This document shows, piece after piece, positions 56,385 through 64,000 of a stretch of 64,000 bases of DNA. Position numbers and translations under genes: made by a program. Source of the DNA: Phytophthora sp. 'mugwort'. Its lineage: Eukaryota; Oomycota; Peronosporomycetes; Peronosporales; Peronosporaceae. Where the stretch lies: NCBI GenBank assembly GCA_033558025.1, contig JAUCEF010000017.1, positions 3,410,001-3,474,000 on the forward strand. Reading direction: 5' to 3'. A model generated the notes under the pieces. The model worked only from the letters and a program-made list of their open reading frames with translations. It did not search any database and was not told where the DNA came from. Position 1 is the first letter of the stretch, and each line of letters starts with the position of its first letter.

Positions 56385-57590
56385 TTACTCGTCCACGACC
56401 ATATTCTCCGTGCCATCGACCTTGTCAGCTTCGCTAGACATGGTATCCTCTTCCTGCTGCACAGCAGGTAGCCCCTTCTGGGTAATGAGTTCCAGCATAT
56501 AAGCAGCGAAATCGTCCAATAGCACCGGCCAAGCTCCGTTCTCGTCGTAATTGCTCAAGTCGGACTTAATCTGGTGGCCAAAATCCAGTACCTGGAGCCA
56601 CAGGTCCTTCGACACGACACTGCGGGAGTTCTCACGCACATACTGCAACCAGTGGCGATGCCAATGAAAATGTCCAGGAAGCAACAACGCCCAGAGCCCG
56701 CTAGCCAGCTCCAGCGCCAAGCTTTTCTGTGTCGGATCCTTCGAGAATCCAAAAGTGAACTACATAGCCAGAAATCCAAGATCCCAGTATTAATACTCGA
56801 CATAGGTTGGCATCAAATCTTCCACAATATAGATTTTACCGAATAAATAGTTGAGAACTGGGCGCGATCACGCATCTGGTTCCGCAGAGCTGGCATTTTG
56901 GCACGCAGGTCTTCGATTGAATAACAGTTGAGCTTGTGCATCCCACGTCGAAACTCCGTGCGAGTGTAGATGCCCATAGTCGCCGAGTCCATTGCACAAC
57001 TTAATGCCAGCATCACCGGATCTTGAGCATCAATCCCCAAGGCATCACACAAGGCCAGAATACCATCATCTGTGATCGAAGCCTCCTCGGCATCCGGATC
57101 TGCAACAGCAAGAGAAATAAATGAGCCATCAATGCCAGCGAGCACGATTATTAACACTTCTCAGTACCTTGGAATCGAGCAAACGCTGTCTCAATTGCAG
57201 CGTTGTCTTCCCGTTCATTCCTCGGCTTCTTGTTGCTACCAGTATACTGCACCTGCTAGAGAACAGTGCGTCAGTTATTTAGTTCCTTATTGGTCATAAA
57301 CCATCGTCTCTGCCTCACATTGCGGCCCGGTCCCCTCTTGTTACCGCTGTGGCTGCCTCGATGCCCGTTACTGATGCCCATCTTGGCCAGCGCCGCCACG
57401 TCCGCCTGGTACGTGGCATTGGACTGTATCCGCTCCACCAGCTCGGCCTTGCGCCCGCTCGTGCGAAGGCCTACATAATGTGTGAGTCGCACTGTATAAT
57501 CTTATATTCCGCGCAGTGGATATACGCTGACGCACCAAAGTTGCGGCACATCTCCGCCAGCTCCTTGACGCGCAGACTCGAGAGATCCAT
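56385..57590 (-). CDS. SAP-domain DCN1-like neddylation factor
   Basis: Five exons, starting 57590-57536 and 57470 onward, ending at 56385. DCN1 proteins are E3-type factors that help transfer NEDD8 to cullins. The N-terminus is a SAP motif split by an intron (LSSLRVKELAEMCRNFG, then LRTSGRKAELVERIQ), a DNA/chromatin-binding helix pair. Then AIETAFARFQ, EASITDDGILALCDALGID and FRRGMHKLNCYSIEDLR give the first half of the PONY domain. The second half has QKSLALELASGLWALLLPG, SKDLWLQVLDFGHQI and DLSNYDENGAWPVLLDDFA, the cullin-binding surface with its conserved Asp-Glu-x-Gly-Ala-Trp-Pro. Animal DCN1 has a UBA domain at this end instead. The tail is acidic. Confidence 0.85.
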
Positions 57591-58570
57591 GGCTGGTTGG
57601 CTGGCGGTTGGACAGGGAATTGACAGCAAGTAATCAAGCTGGAGGAAAGAGGGAAGAACGAAGCGCAGCAGATGCAGTAGTTAGATGTGACAGCAGATGC
57701 TCGTGCGCTAGTAGCGAGATGCACCTCGCTGGCATCCATCAGCTTGGACTTACCAGAGTTCGTCAATGGATTCGTAAGTGCAGAATGACTGTGATTGGAT
57801 AAATTGTTTATTGTTTAGTGGTAAAACCGTGGCGCTTTGACAAAAGCGACCTGAAGTCGTGTATCTTGGGCAGGTGTAGTTGGAGGTGCGGAGCGGCGTT
57901 ATATAGGATACAGTAAATGCAAATTGTTATTTGTTGTTTGTTTGTTCTCTTACGAGGAGAAATAGCAACTGACCTGAGCTAGCAGCCGCCTTGCTGCCGC
58001 GCTAACATCGACAGTCGAGCACGTAAGGAAGTTCAAGACCAGGGAGACGCCGAATATCATATACTTAAGTGTTCATAGGTATGAAAAACACAACAATTAA
58101 AACAGCGTTGGACGTTGCTGCGATGACAATATACAAAGAGCCTTAACTCGCAATGCCTGCATGAACCCGCAGGGGGGGGGTCCGTACGGTGGGCAAGGAC
58201 TAATGAGATCGTTATGAATTTGGTACACATGTCCTTATCGGCATGGCAAGTAGGTTTATGAATTTTGAGCTTAGAACCAATTGCACAGAGCTAGTTGTGA
58301 CGATGTCAAGATTCGGCCCGAAAGTCTGCATTAAGAAATAATATATATATTTATGCATTTGCAAGCGGGAACTATTATACTAGACTAGAGTACGGTGCTG
58401 TGTAAAGTGCAACGTGGTACTGTACACTTGGAAACAAGAACTTGCGCATGTAAAATACCCGGGACGTCGTTTTCAACGAGCCATTGTGCTCTATCACTAA
58501 CATATATGAAGTAGGAACTACCATAGGTCGTCTTAGCTCTTGTTATCTTAACGAAGAAGTAAAATTATGC
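57591..58570. other. Intergenic, no gene seen
   Basis: About 1 kb between the DCN1-like gene and the second Copia. It contains a G-run near 58172-58180 and an ATATAT stretch near 58341-58352. No LTR pair is detected. Confidence 0.45.
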
Positions 58571-58599
58571 ATGATTTTGTAAAGGCCGGATTATGTTGT

Positions 58600-60510
58600 C
58601 TTTGTAACTGTGAACATGACCGTCACGGACACCAAGGACAACGAACGCATCATTACCCTGAGCAACGTGCTGTACGCATCCGAACTCAAATTCAACTTGC
58701 TCTCGGTGCGTCAAGCTGTTGAAAAGTACAAGATCTACTTTCCCAACGCCAAGACATGCGTTCTGTTCTTCACTCACCGAACCAAGTTCGAGGCCAAGAC
58801 TGGAGAAGGAAATCGCCTCTGCCAGTTTAAAGCTCGTCCAACGGACACTAACCAAGCGGTCCATGTGACCAACAGAGGTATGTCCGATAACAGTATGCTC
58901 TGACACAGACTAATGAGTCATCATTAACTTTCGCGTTATGCAGGATCTGGCTAAGACTAATAAAGTCAAGGACATGGGACTGTCGATATTCGGCTCCAGC
59001 AAAAACTACTTCTGCTCATCATGCATATACGCAAAATCTCACTGTAACCCATTCAATAAACCATCAGTTGAAAGGACAATGTTTCCTCTTGAAAATTTTC
59101 ATACCGACATGGTTGGACCATCGGCACTTGCAAAAATCTCGGCCTGACGCTACTTCCTCACTTTCACCGATAACTTCTCACGCTATATGTCCTTCTACAT
59201 CATTAAGCGAAAGTCAAACCTGTACGAATGCTATGAGGATTTCAGAAAGAAAGCCCATAACATGTTTCGGAAAGATGTATGCCAGCTCGAATACACCGAG
59301 AACATGTATGATGAAGAGATCCGAAACCCCCAGAGCGAGATTTCCATGTCCACGTACGTTGTACGTGGGTATGGAAATCTCGGAATAATTATTTTCGAGA
59401 AGTACACACATTCCCAATTCACAAACGCCTACACACTCCGACAAAATGGTGTGGCGGAGAGGCATATGCGCACACTGCTTGAACAAACAAGAGCCTTGAC
59501 CCCACGTTCTCTGGACAATGCGTCAAATACGTCATCAACCCCCTCAACATAACTCCGAGCTTTGTCAGGGACAATATCACTCCCCACAGAAAGTGGTTTA
59601 ACCGCAAACCATCCGCATACTACTTACAAGTATTATAATGCGCGGCATAAGCGAACAATTCCAGAACTCTACCACAAATAGCTCGAAACACGAGCGAAAA
59701 ATCTGGGTATTCCTTCCAATGAGAAGGGGTACAGACTTGTCGATACGACCAAAAATCAAATCATCTACAGCAGGGGTATTAAATTCTGCAAACAGGAATT
59801 TCCTAAGATCGAGTTCCTCCAATCTCCAACCACGGGATATCTACTCAGTCCTAACGCTGAAATCACAGCACTTACGCCACTACCACAACAACTTCCTCAC
59901 TTGTTGAAATGCTCAAACCCCGTGCAACAGTACTTGCAGCTGAAGAATGCAAAGGTCCGAATAAAAAGGCTAATAACGCCCCAGAAAACACAGACCTAAC
60001 CCACCTCTGATGCCCACTTGATATGGAAGAACGAAAGGCACTTGCGGCACAAACGTTCACATTGCAAGCGGTCCGACGCATATCAGAGCCGAAGACATAC
60101 CGAGAAGCAATGCATCTGCCCGAAGCACTCCACTGAAAAGGTGCCGCACCCTCCGAGTATAAATCACTGATGGAGAAGAGAATAAAACGTGGCGACTCAT
60201 TAAACTACCCAAAGGAGGATGAGCGTTGCAGTGTCGGTGGGTATTTGTCGTCAAATACAAATACGATGGCACTATCGATCGATATAAAGTCATTAAAGTA
60301 TTCCTTCAAAAATATGGATTGATTCATGACGAAATCTTCCCACCCGCCATCCGCATTTAAGTCCTCCGACTACTACACACCATAGCAGCTCTTCTTGTCC
60401 TTGAGATCCATCAAATGGACGTTAAAACGGCTTTCCTAAATGAATTCCTCGACGAAGCTATTTACATGGAACAACCCGAAGGCTTTGCAACTCGAGAGTA
60501 GTGGCTCACA
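58600..60510 (+). pseudogene. Degenerate Copia: GAG-pre-integrase, integrase and RT start
   Basis: Plus-strand frames in order: the pre-integrase part (LSNVLYASELKFNLLSVRQA) at 58655-58715, the CxxC segment (FCSSCIYAKSHCNPF) near 59010, the integrase core (PLENFHTDMVGPS, FTDNFSRYMSFYIIKRKS) at 59085-59220, and NGVAERHMRTLLEQTRAL near 59450. Degenerate sequence follows. The RT start is at 60240-60510 (WVFVVKYKYDGTIDRYKV, then HQMDVKTAFLNEFLDEAIYM), ending in a stop at 60501. Frameshifts and stops are frequent. The element is truncated at the RT active site, where AT-rich sequence of another element begins. It differs in sequence from the Copia at 1-1951. Confidence 0.8.
59336..59383. repeat. 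22-bp inverted repeat (hairpin) inside the Copia integrase
   Basis: Left arm 59336-59357, 3-bp loop, right arm 59361-59382. The arms pair with only two mismatches, centred on CGTAC-GTT-GTACG. It is in the coding part of the integrase, where a perfect stem is not expected. Confidence 0.85.
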
Positions 60511-60815
60511 ATACACAATCGGGGCTACTTTTCATAATTCTTTCTGAATGTATCAAAATCACGCTTAATCAATGATTTAATGAAAAGGTGTATATTTTGG
60601 ACCACACCTCTCGATGGCAAATATGTAAAAGGAAATATTTTTAATTTCAGAAGTTCTCGATAGCGAAATATGTAAAAGAGCATAATTTAGTGAATATAAG
60701 GTACAAAATTTTGCCTATATGAAGTTATTCAAATATCAGGATCAAAAAAATATAAAATGACTTGATCCTGATACATATATGACTAAGTATATAAGTAGAA
60801 TACTATATAGTTATC
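60511..60815. other. AT-rich stretch before the polymerase-type element
   Basis: No gene. Local AT content is visibly higher than in the core. It contains partly repeated phrases (ATGTAAAAG, twice at about 60626 and 60671), so a decayed element end is possible. Confidence 0.4.
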
Positions 60816-61372
60816 GAGAGTATGGTCATTCCCCTAGTGATTAGGAAAAACCGTCATGTTGTTTGCTTTCCTAGAGAAGATAATATGACCATTTTTCGCA
60901 GTGTTGTCTACTACATCCAGACTGAGCCAAAGAAAGATCCACGAACAATTATTCTTATGTTAAGGACGCCTTCAAGCGATATACTGTTTATATAAGAACA
61001 TTGATTACTCACCCAAGTTGTTTCGAAGCTTCCAACCTATCAGTATCCAAGTTAGTTATCTTGAAGGATGCTTCGATCCTAATATTAATGTGTTCTCGAT
61101 AGATTGGAGACTAATGCAGTGGCTGGCACTCGTAAATCGGACAAATGCTATATAAATACTTTAAATATTTGATCCTTCGATAATCAGGCAATCTACATAG
61201 CTCGTATTGATCAGTTTTGCGGTAGTCATTTTTGCCCTGTTGAGAAATGTGGTAGATTATTCAATAGCTCTATCAAACTCAATAACCATAAGAAAAACTG
61301 TAAAGGTGCTAAGTCATTGATCGATCCATTAGCTGTAATGAGTTATGATGAAGCGGTAGATGATAGAATATA
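60816..61372 (+). pseudogene. First copy of the C2HC-finger module (N-terminal part of a polymerase-type element)
   Basis: Successive frames give VIPLVIRKNRHVVCFP, then IFRSVVYYIQTEPKKDPRTI, then VKDAFKRY, YSPKLFRSFQPISIQ, INVFSID, and a finger reading CPVEKCGRLFNSSIKLNNHK followed by a Cys. The block ends at a stop near 61370. The same order of motifs recurs at about 62050-62525. The module resembles the N-terminal region that precedes the exonuclease in protein-primed-type B polymerases of large DNA transposons and virus-like elements. At least three frame breaks make this copy inactive. Confidence 0.6.
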
Positions 61373-61502
61373 AAGTTATATCTTAAGCAAAGTCTATCTA
61401 ACATAAAGACATTCCACCAGCCGAAATATACCCACCGATATATAGCAATCATGTTGCCGTACGAAGTTGAAGAACTTAGGCGATTGGATATTCCATACGT
61501 TA

Positions 61503-62525
61503 AATGGAAAATAAATATCGAGTGAAGGTACGAGGACGCACAGGTAAGATGGTTTATGATGGAAACCCATCTCACTCTAGAAATAAAAACTAATTGTCAA
61601 GCAGTACAAGAAATCGATTGAAGATCTCAACAAGCATCTTTCACCCGATTATAAGGCTGACCCGAAGTATCGATTCTATAAAGGCAACCACATGGAGACT
61701 CATCTCTATGAGAATATCCCAGCAGGAGAGTTTTATGACAAGCTGGAACTTGAACTCGAAACTCAGGGGAAATCTCATAAGGTAAACATTGCGCTTGGAT
61801 ACAGCTTAATCAATATTGCCGATGAAAGTGATGTTCGTTATTGGTATCTAAATGTTGGCAACACAATGGTCTTCGACTCTCCAATTGCGATTAATACTAA
61901 GGGTGATATCCGAAAGAAGGTGATAACTCCTATTAGAGCAATGGAGTTAGCAAACAAGCTCCCGTACCCCTCATCTGGATACAAAATCCTGGGTATCATT
62001 GGGTCCAGCTATTCATCTACTTTCGCAACTACGCTCTCGGTGATAGCGGCGCTGTTATCCCTAAAGTCATACTAAATAACAAGCATGTTATCAACTTTCC
62101 GGAGACCAACAGTAAATGCGTTTTCCATTGCATTGCTTTTCATTTCTATTGCGGTAAAGATCCTCGCAAGATTCAATCGCTTGTAAAGGGCACCTTCAAG
62201 CGGTATTGTTCGTACAAGGGTATCAGCTACACGCTAAGTATTTTTCGCAACTTCAAGTCAATTGACATTTTGCAATTCGATGAGCTCGAGGAATGTTTCC
62301 AGCTCAGTATCAACGTATTTACGAAGGATGTGGAAACCGGAAATGTTGAGAGCAGTCGTTCCTCAGAGAAGAGCTATATGACCGAATCAACATCCTATCG
62401 TGTGAAAATCATGCTCTCTACATCAAGAACATGGAAATGTTTCAGAACAAGTATCAGTGTCAGAAATGTGATATGATCTTCAAAACGAGTGAAAAGTTAC
62501 GAAACCACTTTAAGAGCAGATGCGA
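61503..62525 (+). pseudogene. N-terminal region and second C2HC-finger module of the polymerase-type element
   Basis: From an ATG at 61503 (MENKYRVKVRGRTGKMV), with a break near 61590, the frames continue through LNKHLSPDYKADPKYRFYKG, an ELELETQGKSHKVNIALGYS segment, ITPIRAMELANKLPYPSSGY, then the module: HVINFPETNSKCVFHCIAFH, KDPRKIQSLVKGTFKRYCSY, FRNFKSIDILQF, CFQLSINVFTKDVETGNV, and a finger (QCQKCDMIFKTSEKLRNHF, then RC). The first half of the region (61503-61970) has no visible counterpart before the upstream copy. Frames change near 61590, 61980 and 62360. I infer this is the start of one long polyprotein-like polymerase gene. Confidence 0.62.
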
Positions 62526-64000
62526 TGAAGTCAATATTGAGTCGTTCCCAAAGCTGCCAAGCATCTACATTCCTCCTAAGAATATGATTACGAAGTTGCT
62601 CCAACGATGCTCGCTAAATCATGTGGATCACTACCTCGATCATTTTATAGTCTATGATTTCGAATCCATCCTCAAGTCAACAGAGATTAGCCACGGAGAA
62701 AGTACTGTCTATGGAAATGAGCACATTCCCGTTAGCGTTTCGATATCAGATATCTTAACTAATCGTGTTGAATGTTTCATTAATAACGATCCGCGTGTAT
62801 TGCTAAAGGATATGTTCGACTATCTAAGATCATTCAGCGATACAATGTGCCGAAGTATGAGATCTTACTGAAAGCATTTTAATGCGTGAGGAGGAGAAGG
62901 GTACACACTCATCTATTGATGATGAAATCAAGGAAGGAGAGTACTAATCATTCTACGATGCGCACGCTAATATCAAGAACTTTGATATCAGAGATAATAG
63001 ATCATACAATAAAACCAAACGCATCCTTGATCAAGTACCTGTTCTTGAATTCAACTCTGGAAGCTATGACATCAATCTTATTAAGAAAAAACTCTTCTCA
63101 GTAAGCGAGACCGACAACATCAAATCCGTTATCAGAAATCCCAGTTATATATGCATCGCAACTGACGACTTCATATGCTTAATATTATGAATTATGTCCC
63201 GCAAGGTACATCTCTGGAAAGTTATCTCACTCCTTACCTCGGTGGGTGCAAGTGCGATGACAAGATTAAATGCACTTGTGGTCCTGTTAAGAGGATATTC
63301 CCTTATGAGTACATAACTTCATTAGATTTACTCAACGAGGCTAAAATCCCACCTAAGAAGGCTGTCAATAACGATCTTCGCGGGACAACCGCTACTAATG
63401 AAGACTATGAACGCGTCAAGTTCGTATGGGAGTACTATGAGATGAAGAGTATCAAGGATCTGCTGATCTTGTATAACAACCTGGATGTTGTGTCATTCAT
63501 CAAAACTATTCAATCTCAGCGAGAATTATTCAAAAGCTATGATCTCGATATGTTGACTGATGGAGTTTCTCTACCTGGTCTTTCGGAAAAGATTATGTAT
63601 CAGACATGCCACAAAAACCTCAGGAAGCAACCGAGAATAGCTGCTCCAGGGTTTGGATTTCCTGAGAAACGAATGAAGGGGTACAAGGCTCAAGACGCTG
63701 AAGCCAACCTCAATATGATATGACGATTAGTCATCTGAATACATTATTAGATAGGCAAAAGTATCTTCGCGCTTTATGCTATTGTCCTCTAACCTGCTGA
63801 AACCGCGTCAGCTGTTAGAATTAATAACTCCAAAGGTCATATCAATGGCAACATTATGATTAGCTGCATCGAGTGCAATGTGGCTCATAAAGATATGTCC
63901 ATCGGTGGATTTCGGAAAAAGAAACTTTATGATTTCAACTCCTATCAGTTAGTATATTCAATTGATTTAGCGGAGAAAGAGATCTACCGTAGAATGAAGG
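62431..64000 (+). pseudogene. DEDD exonuclease and HNH/endonuclease VII-like part of a family B (protein-primed type) DNA polymerase element
   Basis: After the finger, YDFESIL (about 62650) is the first exonuclease motif with Asp and Glu. The second is VLEFNSGSYDINLIKK (about 63040), and the third region includes ILYNNLDVVSFIK (about 63470), all typical of viral and organellar family B polymerases. MLTDGVSLPGLSEKIMY follows. Near 63770 the frame gives YCPLT, then RINNSKGHINGN, then SCIECNVAHKDM, an HNH/endonuclease VII-like zinc site. The polymerase palm would lie beyond 64000 and is not seen. Frame breaks near 62860, 62940, 63170 and 63720 suggest decay. This is a selfish DNA element of Polinton-like or virus-like type; the exact family is not decided. 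Confidence 0.68.

Noticed and set aside
1..64000. CRISPR array, tRNA or rRNA genes
   Set aside because: I saw no spaced direct repeats, and no tRNA-like arms or TTCGAATC-type loops in a proper context; a covariance-model search would be needed to exclude a tRNA fully.

Overview
The window looks like oomycete nuclear DNA, most likely Phytophthora or a close relative. The evidence is short GT-AG introns of about 60-110 bp, compact intergenic gaps, a stramenopile-type protein domain, an oomycete-style repertoire of Copia and chromodomain-Gypsy remnants, and eukaryotic domain architectures throughout. I saw no tRNA, rRNA or CRISPR.

Layout. (1) 1-13.6 kb is a transposon graveyard. It holds a broken Copia pol (+), a Gypsy integrase (-), a chromovirus integrase-chromodomain (-), Gypsy protease/RT debris (+), a Gypsy gag (+), and a Tc1/mariner element with terminal inverted repeats of about 250 bp. 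(2) 14.0-57.6 kb is a gene-dense core of about 18 genes, most separated by 50-500 bp. In order they are: RHEB GTPase (-), SEC16 (+), a doubtful small gene (-), GH5 glycosidase (-), PX-AGC kinase (+), telobox Myb protein (-), double-PH protein (+), CAP-Gly/IQ/PPP/EF-hand phosphatase (-), BUB2-like TBC protein (+), TMEM208/SND2 (-), P4-ATPase flippase (+), SAP-RCC1 protein (+), calcineurin-like phosphatase fused to EF-hands (-), a stramenopile-domain protein (+), a coiled-coil protein (-), a secreted Cys-rich protein (+), a second GH5 (+) and a SAP-DCN1 protein (-). (3) 57.6-64 kb returns to mobile DNA: a second Copia, then an AT-rich protein-primed-type DNA polymerase B element that runs off the window end. 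That element has two tandem copies of a C2HC-finger module, a DEDD exonuclease and an HNH/endonuclease VII-like motif.

The core genes are housekeeping genes for signalling (RHEB, AGC kinase, two Ca-linked phosphatases), the secretory pathway (SEC16, TMEM208, flippase), the cell cycle and neddylation (BUB2, DCN1), and sterol- or sphingolipid-glucoside turnover (GH5 pair). They do not form an operon-like system. The most unusual items are several domain fusions: CAP-Gly joined to a PPEF-type phosphatase, a calcineurin-A-like catalytic domain joined to EF-hands and a hydrophobic tail, and SAP joined to DCN1. Exon structures were read by eye from in-phase splice sites and conserved motifs. Where junctions are uncertain the entry says so.
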